Source: Victivallales bacterium (GTDB taxonomy: Bacteria; Verrucomicrobiota; Lentisphaeria; Oligosphaerales; Oligosphaeraceae). Taken from it: a DNA stretch of 61,884 bases. Of the stretch, positions 35,688 through 44,420 are shown piece after piece. The stretch is taken from NCBI GenBank assembly GCA_017554445.1, contig JAFZIJ010000117.1:1-61884 (forward strand). The letters run 5' to 3'. Below the pieces are notes generated by a model. The model was given only the letters and a program-made list of their open reading frames with translations. It was not told the DNA's origin and searched no databases. Both the position numbers and the translations under genes were made by a program. Within the stretch, counting starts at the first letter, position 1; the number at the start of each line of letters is the position of its first letter.

Positions 35688-37028
35688 ATGAGCGAAATTG
35701 AAAACGAACAAATGAACAAAATCGTCGCACTTTGCAAACGGCGCGGCATCATCTTCCAAAGCTCCGAAATGTACGGCGGCATCAACGGCTTCTGGGATTA
35801 CGGACCATATGGCGCACCGCTCCGCCGCGCCGTCGAGCAGCTTTGGTGGAAATATATGGTCGAACAGCGGGACAACGTCGTCGGACTAGACTCCACCATC
35901 ATCTGCCATCCGATGGTCTGGAAGGCGTCCGGCCATCTTGATCAGTTCTCCGATCTCATGACGGACTGCATGGACTGCAAACGCCGCTACCGCGTCGATC
36001 AGATGGACGATCCCACGACCTGCCCGAACTGCGGCTCCAAAAGACTGACCGAACCGCGCGAATTCAACCTCATGATGAAGACGTTCGTCGGCCCCGTGTT
36101 CGATGAAGAGCACGTCGCGTGGTTGCGCGCGGAAACCTGCCAGCCGATTTTCGTCGATTTCAACACGATCCGTGTCGCCACCCGCCAGAAGCTGCCGTTC
36201 GGTATCGCGCAGACGGGCAAGGCCTTCCGTAACGAAATCAACCCGAGAAACTTCACGTTCCGCTCCCGCGAATTCATGCAGATGGAAATGGAATTCTTCT
36301 GCCATGAAGACGAATCGCTGAAATGGTTCGACTACTGGAAAGACCAGGCGTGGAACTTCTACACGAAGATCCTCGGCATTCCGGAAGACAAGCTCCACAT
36401 CTACTGGCATGAGAAACTCGCCCACTACGCGAAGCAGGCCCTCGACATCGAATTCCTCTTCCCCTTCGGCTGGGGCGAAATCCAAGGCGTCCATCATCGC
36501 GGCCAGTGGGACATGTCCCGCCACTGCGAATTCTCCAAGCAGGAACAGGATTGCAAATATTTCGATCAAGACCGCAAGGAATCCTACTTCCCGACCGTCG
36601 TCGAATCCTCCTCCGGTCTCGACCGCATCTGCCTCATGCTCCTCTGCAACGCGTATGACGAAGACACCGCCGCCACGCAGAAGGAAGGCAAAGATGAAGA
36701 CGTCCGCATCGTCATGCATCTGCCCGCTCGCGTCGCTCCCGTGCAGGTCGCCATCCTCCCGCTTTCCAAGAAGTTGGAAGAGCCTGCTGAGAAGCTTTAC
36801 CATTCCATCCTCAAGAAGTTCCGCGCCGAATACGACGACACTGGTTCCATCGGCAAGCGTTACCGCCGTCAGGATGAAATCGGCACGCCGTTCTGCGTCA
36901 CGTTCGACTTCGATACGCTCAATGACAATGCCGTTACCGTCCGCGACCGCGACTCCATGACGCAGGAGCGCATCGCCATCGACCAGCTCGCCAAGTTCCT
37001 CGACGACAAAATCAATCCCGAATTCTAA
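35688..37028 (+). CDS. glyS: Glycyl-tRNA synthetase (alpha2, single-chain)
   Basis: The protein has 446 residues, a short version of the eukaryote/Thermus-type dimeric enzyme. Class II motif 2 is FRNEINPRNFTFRSREF and motif 3 is ESSSGLDRICLMLL. A CxxC pair twice (CMDCKRR, CPNCGSK) may bind zinc. The C-terminal anticodon-binding domain contains PVQVAILPLSKK. It charges tRNA-Gly. The start is the ATG preceding SEIENEQM, with GAGG upstream; an in-frame extension to 35499 lacks homologous sequence. It starts a long plus-strand run. Confidence 0.97.
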   Translation: MSEIENEQMNKIVALCKRRGIIFQSSEMYGGINGFWDYGPYGAPLRRAVEQLWWKYMVEQRDNVVGLDSTIICHPMVWKASGHLDQFSDLMTDCMDCKRRYRVDQMDDPTTCPNCGSKRLTEPREFNLMMKTFVGPVFDEEHVAWLRAETCQPIFVDFNTIRVATRQKLPFGIAQTGKAFRNEINPRNFTFRSREFMQMEMEFFCHEDESLKWFDYWKDQAWNFYTKILGIPEDKLHIYWHEKLAHYAKQALDIEFLFPFGWGEIQGVHHRGQWDMSRHCEFSKQEQDCKYFDQDRKESYFPTVVESSSGLDRICLMLLCNAYDEDTAATQKEGKDEDVRIVMHLPARVAPVQVAILPLSKKLEEPAEKLYHSILKKFRAEYDDTGSIGKRYRRQDEIGTPFCVTFDFDTLNDNAVTVRDRDSMTQERIAIDQLAKFLDDKINPEF

Positions 37029-37037
37029 CGGACACCC

Positions 37038-38351
37038 ATGAAAAAGCATACGATAGGCCTTTGGCTCTTCATCGCCGCACTCGCGGCCAATCTCGTTGTC
37101 GGCTACCGTCTCCATTCGGAGGAAGCCGCCAAAACAGGACAGGACGAGATCTTCAAGCAGATCGACGTCATGATGGAGGTGCTGCAATTGATCCGCAAGA
37201 ATTATGTCGATGCGGACAACATCACCTACCGCATGCTTTTCGAGGGTGCCATGAAAGGCATGACCTCCGTGCTCGATCCCTTCAGCGAATATCTGGAGCC
37301 GCGTGATTTCAACACGCTGCAGGAAGAGACCGAAGGCGAGTTCGGAGGCATCGGCATCGAAGTCGATTATGACGACGACGCCATCATCGTCATCTCACCA
37401 ATGGACGGTACGCCCGCCGAACGGGCCGGCATCCAGCCGGGCGACAAAATCTACAAGATCGACGGCGAAAGCGTCGGCGAAATCGGGCAGGAGGCCGCCA
37501 TCCGCAAAATGCGCGGCACGCCAGGCACGAAAGTCAAAATCACCTACATGCGCGACGGCTTTGAGGAGATGAAGGAACTCGAACTGACGCGTGCGAAGAT
37601 TCCGATCATCAGCGTCACGGATGCGCGTATCATTCCGGACACCACGATCGGCTTCGTCCGCATCACGCAGTTCATGGAAAAGACGCCAGACGAACTTGAA
37701 GCGAAATTGCGCGAAATGTTCGCGGACGACAAGACGACCGGTCTCATCATCGACCTGCGGAACAACCCCGGCGGGCTCGTCACCGCCGCCGTCAAGATCT
37801 GCAGCATGTTCCTCAAGCCAGACACGTTCGTCGTCTCCCTTGAAGGTCGTACAGACAAGCATGTCGAAAAGACGCTTCGCGGCTACCAGTTCCCGAACAA
37901 GCCGCTCATCCTGCTCGTCAACGAAGGCTCCGCCTCCGCCGCTGAGATCATGTCCGGTTGTCTCAGTACCCATAAGCGGGCAAAGCTCTTCGGCACGAAG
38001 ACATACGGCAAAGGTTCCGTCCAGAATGTCATCGATTTGAACAACGGCGGCGCCCTCAAGCTCACCATCGCACACTACTACGTCCAGCCGGACACCGTGA
38101 AAAACCGCAAGACCATCCATAAGCATGGCATCGTTCCCGACAACGTCATCAAGCTTACTCCAAAGGAGGCCGAAGCCTTGAAAAAGTTTGACGACGAATG
38201 GCTTGCGGCGCGTGAAAAGGAAGACATCACGGAAGCCGAACGCATCAAAGTTGACAATGATTTCCGTCAGAAACGCAAACGCTTCGATGTCGTCCTGAAC
38301 GCCGCCGTAAAGGCGCTGATGGAAGATGCCTCCGAAAACAAAGCTGAATAA
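37038..38351 (+). CDS. ctp: S41-family C-terminal processing protease
   Basis: The protein has 437 residues. A signal peptide or N-terminal anchor covers 1-25. A PDZ domain lies near 95-180 (GGIGIEVDYDDDAII, GIQPGDKIYKIDGESV). The S41 catalytic domain has nucleophile Ser300 in EGSASAAEI and Lys325 in TYGKGSVQ. The periplasmic enzyme degrades or trims proteins from the C-terminus. It starts 9 bp after glyS and ends before the 9-mer repeat at 38358. Confidence 0.95.
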   Translation: MKKHTIGLWLFIAALAANLVVGYRLHSEEAAKTGQDEIFKQIDVMMEVLQLIRKNYVDADNITYRMLFEGAMKGMTSVLDPFSEYLEPRDFNTLQEETEGEFGGIGIEVDYDDDAIIVISPMDGTPAERAGIQPGDKIYKIDGESVGEIGQEAAIRKMRGTPGTKVKITYMRDGFEEMKELELTRAKIPIISVTDARIIPDTTIGFVRITQFMEKTPDELEAKLREMFADDKTTGLIIDLRNNPGGLVTAAVKICSMFLKPDTFVVSLEGRTDKHVEKTLRGYQFPNKPLILLVNEGSASAAEIMSGCLSTHKRAKLFGTKTYGKGSVQNVIDLNNGGALKLTIAHYYVQPDTVKNRKTIHKHGIVPDNVIKLTPKEAEALKKFDDEWLAAREKEDITEAERIKVDNDFRQKRKRFDVVLNAAVKALMEDASENKAE

Positions 38352-38357
38352 CCCCCC

Positions 38358-38393
38358 GTCCCTTTCGTCCTTTTTGTCCTTTTAGTCCCTTTA
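38358..38393 (+). repeat. Four tandem 9-mers, consensus GTCCCTTTN
   Basis: Units gtccctttc, gtccttttt, gtcctttta and gtcccttta occupy 38358-38393 exactly. The tract ends 12 bp before the dapB start and its end supplies the Shine-Dalgarno-like AAAGGAAAA. The same consensus recurs at 47198. Confidence 0.9.
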
Positions 38394-38405
38394 AAGGAAA
38401 ACGCC

Positions 38406-39212
38406 ATGATCAAAGTCGCCGTCATCGGAGCCGCCGGCCGCATGGGCCGCATGCTGGTCACTCGTATCATAGAAGACCCTGAACTCAAGCTTGTCGGGGC
38501 TCTTGAATATTCCGAATCCCCCTTCCTCGGGCAGGACGCAGGACTGCTGGCGGGCAAGCCCGCCGCCAAAGTTCTCATCACCGCCGATCCAGACGAAGCC
38601 ATCAAAGACGCAGATTGCACCGTTGATTTCTCCGCACCCGGTTCCACGATGACCGTCGCGAAAAAGGCCGCCGCAAAAGGCATCACCATGGTCATTGGAA
38701 CTACAGGCCTCGTCGATGAGCAGAAGGCAGTCCTCAAAAAGCTTGCGGAAGGCGGCGCACGTATCGTCTTCTCTCCCAACATGAGCGTTGGCGTCAACAT
38801 TCTGTTCGCCCTCTGCGAAAAGCTCGGCAAGCTGCTCGGCACCGACTACGACATCGAAATCGTTGAAATGCACCATAATAAGAAGAAAGATGCACCGTCC
38901 GGAACAGCCGTCCGCCTAGGCGAAATCCTTTCTGATGCCATCGGAATCGACTATGAGGCAGACACACGCCACGGCCGCGTCGGCCTCATCGGCCCACGCA
39001 CAAAACATGAAATCGGCATGCATTCGTTGCGCGGCGGCGATGTCGTCGGCGACCACACTGTTATCTTCGCCACGGAAGGCGAACGGATCGAACTGGCCCA
39101 CAAGGCCTCGAGCCGCAATTGTTTTGTCAACGGCGCCGTCCGTGCCGTCAAGTTCCTCACAAACGCGCAGCCTGGCATCTACGATATGCAAGACGTTCTT
39201 GGTCTGAAATAA
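38406..39212 (+). CDS. dapB: 4-hydroxy-tetrahydrodipicolinate reductase
   Basis: The protein has 268 residues, normal for DapB. The Rossmann motif is VIGAAGRMGRM; the catalytic segment is HHNKKKDAPSGTA with His156/His157 and Lys160; GTTGLVDEQK is also conserved. It reduces the dipicolinate precursor with NAD(P)H in lysine and diaminopimelate synthesis. AAAGGAAAA precedes ATG, derived from the preceding 9-mer tract. Confidence 0.98.
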   Translation: MIKVAVIGAAGRMGRMLVTRIIEDPELKLVGALEYSESPFLGQDAGLLAGKPAAKVLITADPDEAIKDADCTVDFSAPGSTMTVAKKAAAKGITMVIGTTGLVDEQKAVLKKLAEGGARIVFSPNMSVGVNILFALCEKLGKLLGTDYDIEIVEMHHNKKKDAPSGTAVRLGEILSDAIGIDYEADTRHGRVGLIGPRTKHEIGMHSLRGGDVVGDHTVIFATEGERIELAHKASSRNCFVNGAVRAVKFLTNAQPGIYDMQDVLGLK

Positions 39213-39241
39213 TTCCACCAACCTTTCAATCATTTTCCATT

Positions 39242-42200
39242 ATGAAAAAGCACATCGCCCTCCTCTGTCTTCTCTTGACCGAAGCCGTTTTCTTTGCTTC
39301 ATGGCCCGCGACGTTGTATCTGGACGGAGGGGGACGATGGGATTACCGTGTGCCGATCTTCTTTGAAAACAAGGGGATGCAGGATATCGTCGGCGAATCT
39401 GTCGCCATTGTGCTCCCACCGGACACACCGTTTATCGGACAGGCCGCGGGCACGCTCCGCGTCGTCGATGACAAAGAACGCCAACTCAAATTCGCCGTTG
39501 AAGATACCGTCGGCGAAATCATCACGGACACCGCCGTTACCGCCGGTTGCATTCTCCATATCCCCCTCTCCTGCCCCGCTCAAAGCAAAACTGCCTACTA
39601 TATTTATTATGGCAACAACAAGGCATGGACGTCGCCAGACCGTTTGAAGACATTGACCAGTATCGACTACAATGGCGGTTTCGAAAAAACCGCCAATGAC
39701 TTCCCTATTGGCTGGCAGGCTTGGCAGACGGACGCCAAACACAGAATCTCCCTCTCCAAACAGTCTCCTGCCGCCGGACAAAACTGCCTCTTAGCAGAGG
39801 TCGATGACGATGCGGAGCCATCGTGGTTCAAATGTAGCCCGCATGACATCGCCGTCAAGCCAGGCGCGAAATGCACGCTCACCGTCAAAGTCCGTGCCCA
39901 AAACGTCAAAGGCCGCGCCGGTTGGTTCGTCCACGTCGGTAATGATAGCAACAGCATGATAATCAACAATGTGCAGGAGGCTGGAGAAGGCACATACGGA
40001 TGGAAACTCCTAAAAATCAATTTCACCGTTCCCGAAGGCGCCAATCGTGTCCATACAGGATGCGCCCTCTACGGCACGGGTAAAGTATGGTATGACGATT
40101 TCAATTTCACAACGGATAAGAAAACCACTTGGACGTCTTTCTTCGGCGGAATCGAACACTTGAATCTGTCTGAAGAAGGCCGTTATGCTGATGACGACTG
40201 GCTCTCCCAGAGATCCGCTTTGTTTGGCTTCGGCAAGAAACAGTCTGAGTACCTCTACCGCGTTCCCATCCGCATCACGAACACCACTGACCAGCCAATC
40301 CGTGATGGTCTTGCCTGCATCGATTTCAACGCCATCTGCCGCAACAAGAGCCGTCGCAACGCCATCTTGACGTTTGATGGGCATGAAATTGAAACGACTC
40401 CTCTTGGTTCATCCGTCCTCTTCCCTATCGATTGCCCCCCGAAAACTAGCCAGATCTATTATGTCTATACAACAGAAAAGGAGCCCGGGGAAGACATTCC
40501 AAAAGAAGCGCAGAACAAGCTCGGCAGCGAAATCCCTTCCGACCAGCTCTACGTCGAGGCTCCAGATCCTGCTGATACAAAACGATATGCGAAACTCGTG
40601 TTGTCCAATGTCAATCTCATCCGCAACCCTTCCTTTGAGAAGAACACCGACGGTGTCCCCCTGCATTGGGAGTGCGCGGGTGAAAAAGTGATGGGCAACG
40701 GCCTTGTCTACGGTCTCGCCGAGCCCAGCAGTTTCGGTTTCAGACATGCCTATTTCACCGTTCCGAAAGATGCTCCGAAGGATTGGTGTGGCTGGCGGCA
40801 AACCGTTGAAGTCAAGCCGAATACACATTACATCTATGGCGCATGGGTCGCGTATGAAGACACGGATGTCGCCGTCGGCATCCACGCCCATCTCCATGAT
40901 GGCGATGCGAAAATACTCCAGTTTCTTAACACTTCCCAAAGCACAGGCAACGAACATAAGTGGCTGCCCATGTTCAGTTTCTGTGTGACACCGCCAGAAG
41001 CGAAAGATCTTCAGATCCACTTGACGATGAATGGCCATGGAACAGTCCGCCATGACGGTGTGCTCATTGCCGAAGTGCTGGATGGCATCGCAGAGCCGAT
41101 GGAATCGCGCCCGATTGCGAAGGACGACATCGCCATCTGGCAGGTCAATCCCGTCGTCAAGACCTTCCGCGAAGACCTTCCCCCCTATATGTCTCGTGAA
41201 AACTCCTTGTTTGGGCAGCTTCGCATTCAGGAAGGCACGCCAAAACTGCTTTCTTTCTTTAACGTCGGACTGGCCCGCAACGAAGAAGAGCCACTCCAAA
41301 TCGCCATCCGTTCAGGCGTCGATCTCAAAACCTGCGACATTTCCGTCGACGGACTAGAAGGATCCGGTGTGACCGCCTCCATCGGCGTCATCGGCTACGT
41401 GCCATTGGATTCTAAGTCCTCCTATTACGGCTCGAAGGAAGACGACTGGATCCAGCTCTACCCGAAAAACAATGGCAACAGCGACGGATGGGCTGGATGG
41501 TGGCCGGATCCAATCGTCCCGACCATCCGCTTCAATCTCGCCGCCAACCAGACGCAACCGCTTTGGATTTCCTTCAAGGCGGCCGCCAACGCGAAGGCGG
41601 GCGACTACCGTGTCTATGTGAAAATCGCCGCCGGCAACCAGACGCTTTTCGTGCCAGTTCGTCTGTCCGTCTGGAATTTCTCGCTCCAAAAGGATGCCAC
41701 CTTCCCAGCCGTCTATGACTTCCGTTGGGACAATCGTTGGAATCGTCCGGGCCTTGATAGCCGCGAGGCGAGACGCGCTGTCTATACCTTATATAAAGAA
41801 AAGAAAGTCTGCCCGGATCATATCCTCGCGGATCCTATCTTCAAATACGACAAGGAAACCAAAACCATCACGGCTGATTTCACGCTCTTCGACAAAGAGG
41901 CCTCATGGTATTTCGATGAAATGAAATTCCCTGTCGCCTACACCCCCGGCTTCTTCTATCTCTTCGGCTGGGCCTTCCCGCCGAAGGCCATTTTCGGCGA
42001 ACTGCCCTTCGAAGGCGAATATCCATGGGCCAACGACGAGCCGCGTGACACGCTCAGACCCGCATACGTCAAAAACTACCAAACCTGCCTGAAGCTCTTC
42101 ATGGACCATTGCCGTGAAAAAGGATGGGACGATAAATTCGTCCTCTACATCTCCGACGAGCCGCACTATGGCCATAAATATGTCGTTGACCAGATGAAGG

Positions 42201-42877
42201 CCATCTGTTCCATGATCAAGGCCGTCGAGCCAGATCTGCCCATCTATTCCTCCACATGGTCGCACTGCAAAGATTGGGACGGTTATCTTTCCCTTTGGGG
42301 CGCAGGACATTACGGTTGCTTCCCCGAAGACGAGATCAAAGATCGTATCAAACAAGGCGATAAATTCTGGTTCACGACAGACGGCCAGATGTGCACGGAC
42401 ACCCCCTACTGCGCCATCGAACGACTCCTTCCGCACTACTGCTACAAATACGGTGCCGACGCATACGAATTCTGGGGCGCCACATGGTTCACCATTGATC
42501 CATGGAAATACGGCTGGCATGCCTACATCAAGCAGACATCCGCCCCGCACATCAAGCCGTCATGGACACGCTATCCCAATGGCGACGGCTATCTTATGTA
42601 TCCAGGAATCGCCGTGTCCGACGGCAGGCCCATCTCCTCCATCCGCCTGGAAGCCGCGCGTGACGGCGTCGAAGACTATGAATATCTCCAAAAAGTGAAA
42701 TTCCTCCTCCGCGCCAAAGAGAACCGCCGCGCCATCGAGGCGCGTTCCATTCTCGAAGAAGCGGAGAAACTCATCGACATGCCGTCCGCCGGCGGACGTT
42801 TCAGCACGAAGATCCTTCCTGATCCGAACGCCCTCTACGTCCTCCGCTTCCGCATGGGCACATTCCTTGGGAAATGA
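39242..42877 (+). CDS. Large secreted GH123/DUF4091-like glycosidase with repeated N-terminal modules
   Basis: The protein has 1211 residues and a signal peptide (1-20). Two similar N-terminal modules follow: a DUF2341-like beta domain (near 30-125 and 335-420) each followed by a CBM-like jelly roll (FEKTANDFPIGWQAW and FEKNTDGVPLHWECA). Residues 620-800 are beta-rich. The C-terminal DUF4091/GH123-type barrel has the Asp-Glu pair Asp972-Glu973 (YISDEPHYG), the WSHCKDWDGY and NGDGYLMYPG segments and SSIRLEAARDGVEDYEYL. It likely removes N-acetylhexosamines by substrate assistance; this is family inference. No Shine-Dalgarno is evident. Confidence 0.88.
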   Translation: MKKHIALLCLLLTEAVFFASWPATLYLDGGGRWDYRVPIFFENKGMQDIVGESVAIVLPPDTPFIGQAAGTLRVVDDKERQLKFAVEDTVGEIITDTAVTAGCILHIPLSCPAQSKTAYYIYYGNNKAWTSPDRLKTLTSIDYNGGFEKTANDFPIGWQAWQTDAKHRISLSKQSPAAGQNCLLAEVDDDAEPSWFKCSPHDIAVKPGAKCTLTVKVRAQNVKGRAGWFVHVGNDSNSMIINNVQEAGEGTYGWKLLKINFTVPEGANRVHTGCALYGTGKVWYDDFNFTTDKKTTWTSFFGGIEHLNLSEEGRYADDDWLSQRSALFGFGKKQSEYLYRVPIRITNTTDQPIRDGLACIDFNAICRNKSRRNAILTFDGHEIETTPLGSSVLFPIDCPPKTSQIYYVYTTEKEPGEDIPKEAQNKLGSEIPSDQLYVEAPDPADTKRYAKLVLSNVNLIRNPSFEKNTDGVPLHWECAGEKVMGNGLVYGLAEPSSFGFRHAYFTVPKDAPKDWCGWRQTVEVKPNTHYIYGAWVAYEDTDVAVGIHAHLHDGDAKILQFLNTSQSTGNEHKWLPMFSFCVTPPEAKDLQIHLTMNGHGTVRHDGVLIAEVLDGIAEPMESRPIAKDDIAIWQVNPVVKTFREDLPPYMSRENSLFGQLRIQEGTPKLLSFFNVGLARNEEEPLQIAIRSGVDLKTCDISVDGLEGSGVTASIGVIGYVPLDSKSSYYGSKEDDWIQLYPKNNGNSDGWAGWWPDPIVPTIRFNLAANQTQPLWISFKAAANAKAGDYRVYVKIAAGNQTLFVPVRLSVWNFSLQKDATFPAVYDFRWDNRWNRPGLDSREARRAVYTLYKEKKVCPDHILADPIFKYDKETKTITADFTLFDKEASWYFDEMKFPVAYTPGFFYLFGWAFPPKAIFGELPFEGEYPWANDEPRDTLRPAYVKNYQTCLKLFMDHCREKGWDDKFVLYISDEPHYGHKYVVDQMKAICSMIKAVEPDLPIYSSTWSHCKDWDGYLSLWGAGHYGCFPEDEIKDRIKQGDKFWFTTDGQMCTDTPYCAIERLLPHYCYKYGADAYEFWGATWFTIDPWKYGWHAYIKQTSAPHIKPSWTRYPNGDGYLMYPGIAVSDGRPISSIRLEAARDGVEDYEYLQKVKFLLRAKENRRAIEARSILEEAEKLIDMPSAGGRFSTKILPDPNALYVLRFRMGTFLGK

Positions 42878-43003
42878 TGGATGTTTTGGCTTTTAGCTCA
42901 TAGGGTTATCAACTAGTAGATCTAGAAAGCCAATAGCCCTAAAATAGCAGTTAGTTTTTCATAAACGCGTTCTTTACATAATTAAACCATAACAGGAGCA
43001 AAC
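42878..43003. other. Spacer with inverted repeat and CTAG cluster
   Basis: An 8-bp inverted repeat, TTGGCTTT (42886-42893) and AAAGCCAA (42926-42933), flanks a segment rich in CTAG/AGATCT. AGGAG near its right end serves the oxidoreductase. No gene seen. Confidence 0.5.
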
Positions 43004-44326
43004 ATGAAAACGTATTGTATTGTCGGAACAGGCGGCCGTTCGTGGATGTACACCAACGCTCTCATGGGCGATTTCAAAGAATACGGGCAATTGCTCGCGT
43101 TCTGTGACCTCAACCAGGCTCGCATGGACTACTACAACAAGAAAATCAATGACAAATTCGGCCACGCACCCCTGCCGACCTATCGTCACTATGACTTCGA
43201 CAAGATGATTCTTGAACAGAAGCCAGACCGCGTCATCGTCACTTCCATGGACCGTACCCACCACCACTACATCTGCCGCGCCATGGAACTCGGCTGCGAC
43301 GTCATCACGGAAAAACCTATGACGATGGACGCTGAAAAATGCCAGCAGATCATCGACACGAAGCACAAGACCGGCAAGAATCTGACCGTCTGCTTCAATT
43401 ACCGCTATGCGCCTCGCAATACGAAAGTTAAAGAACTTCTCGCGCAGGGCATCTGCGGCGAAATCATCTCCGTCCATTTCGAATGGCTGCTGGACACGTC
43501 CCACGGCGCGGATTATTTCCGCCGTTGGCATCGTGACAAACGTAATTCAGGCGGTCTGCTCGTCCACAAGGCGACGCATCATTTTGATCTCGTCAACTGG
43601 TGGATCAACTCCTCCCCCGAAACCGTTTTCGCCATGGGCGACCTCCGCTTCTACGGTCGTGAAAACGCCGAAAAGCGCGGCGTGAAAGAGTTTTACAACC
43701 GCGTCCGCGGCTCCGAAATCGCCAAGAAGGATCCATTCGCGCTGAAGGTTGATGAAAGCAATCCAAATTCCGAAATGATGGGACTTTACTACAACGCCGA
43801 ACATTGCGATGGCTACTATCGCGACCAATCCGTCTTCGGCGACGGCATCTCCATCGAAGACACGATGTCCGTCATGGTTCATTATAAGAACAAAGTGAAC
43901 ATGACCTACGCGCTGAACGCGTTCATGCCGTGGGAAGGCTACCGCATCGTCTTCAACGGCACGAAAGGCCGTCTTGAATTCAATGTCGTTGAAAAAGCGT
44001 TCCTTACGAGCAGTGACGCGGAAGATCTTGTCATTCCGGGCATGCGTGAAATGGAAGACAAGAAGAATATGATTCCGGAAATCATCTTCCAGCCGATGTG
44101 GGGCAAACCGCAAGTCATCGAATACGACCAAGGCGACAAGTCCGGCCACGGCGGCGGCGACTCACGTATGCTACGCGACGTGCTCGTCGGCGTGACGGAC
44201 GATCCGCTCGGCCATGCCGCCGGCTACATCGACGGCGCCAATTCGATTCTCACCGGTATCGCGGCCAACCAGTCCATCAAGACCGGCCTCCCCGTAAAGG
44301 TGAAAGATCTTGTAAATCTCTACTAA
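43004..44326 (+). CDS. Gfo/Idh/MocA-family oxidoreductase (second paralogue)
   Basis: The protein has 440 residues, longer than the paralogue at 33424. Features: CIVGTGGRS at the nucleotide site, VIVTSMDRTHHHYI, the family Lys in VITEKPMTM and a substrate segment LVHKATHHFDLVNWW. It is probably a sugar dehydrogenase or glycosidase-like enzyme; the substrate is unknown. AGGAG lies 6 nt before ATG. It is flanked on both sides by CTAG-rich spacers. Confidence 0.93.
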   Translation: MKTYCIVGTGGRSWMYTNALMGDFKEYGQLLAFCDLNQARMDYYNKKINDKFGHAPLPTYRHYDFDKMILEQKPDRVIVTSMDRTHHHYICRAMELGCDVITEKPMTMDAEKCQQIIDTKHKTGKNLTVCFNYRYAPRNTKVKELLAQGICGEIISVHFEWLLDTSHGADYFRRWHRDKRNSGGLLVHKATHHFDLVNWWINSSPETVFAMGDLRFYGRENAEKRGVKEFYNRVRGSEIAKKDPFALKVDESNPNSEMMGLYYNAEHCDGYYRDQSVFGDGISIEDTMSVMVHYKNKVNMTYALNAFMPWEGYRIVFNGTKGRLEFNVVEKAFLTSSDAEDLVIPGMREMEDKKNMIPEIIFQPMWGKPQVIEYDQGDKSGHGGGDSRMLRDVLVGVTDDPLGHAAGYIDGANSILTGIAANQSIKTGLPVKVKDLVNLY

Positions 44327-44334
44327 TTAGTTAT

Positions 44335-44388
44335 CTAGAGTCTCTAGCAAATCTGGAATATCTAGATTCTCTAGAGCCTCTAGTAATT
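44335..44388 (+). repeat. Six tandem CTAG-headed 9-mers
   Basis: Units ctagagtct, ctagcaaat, ctggaatat, ctagattct, ctagagcct and ctagtaatt run without gap. Five of six start with CTAG, which is rare elsewhere in the window. Confidence 0.9.
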
Positions 44389-44420
44389 ATGAATTATGCA
44401 TTGTGAATTATGAATTCAGA
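44386..44420 (+). repeat. Tandem heptamers, consensus ATTATGA, running into a start codon
   Basis: Units attatga, attatgc, attgtga, attatga and attcaga cover 44386-44420. The fourth unit contains the ATG (44410) of the methyltransferase gene. Confidence 0.85.

Noticed and set aside
35886..37187. 433-codon minus-strand ORF opposite glycyl-tRNA synthetase
   Set aside because: It is the antisense shadow of a certain gene; its low-complexity, Val/Glu/Asp-rich sequence has no recognisable domain.
39119..39241. N-terminal extension of the GH123-like protein
   Set aside because: It overlaps the end of dapB and precedes a clear signal peptide at 39242.
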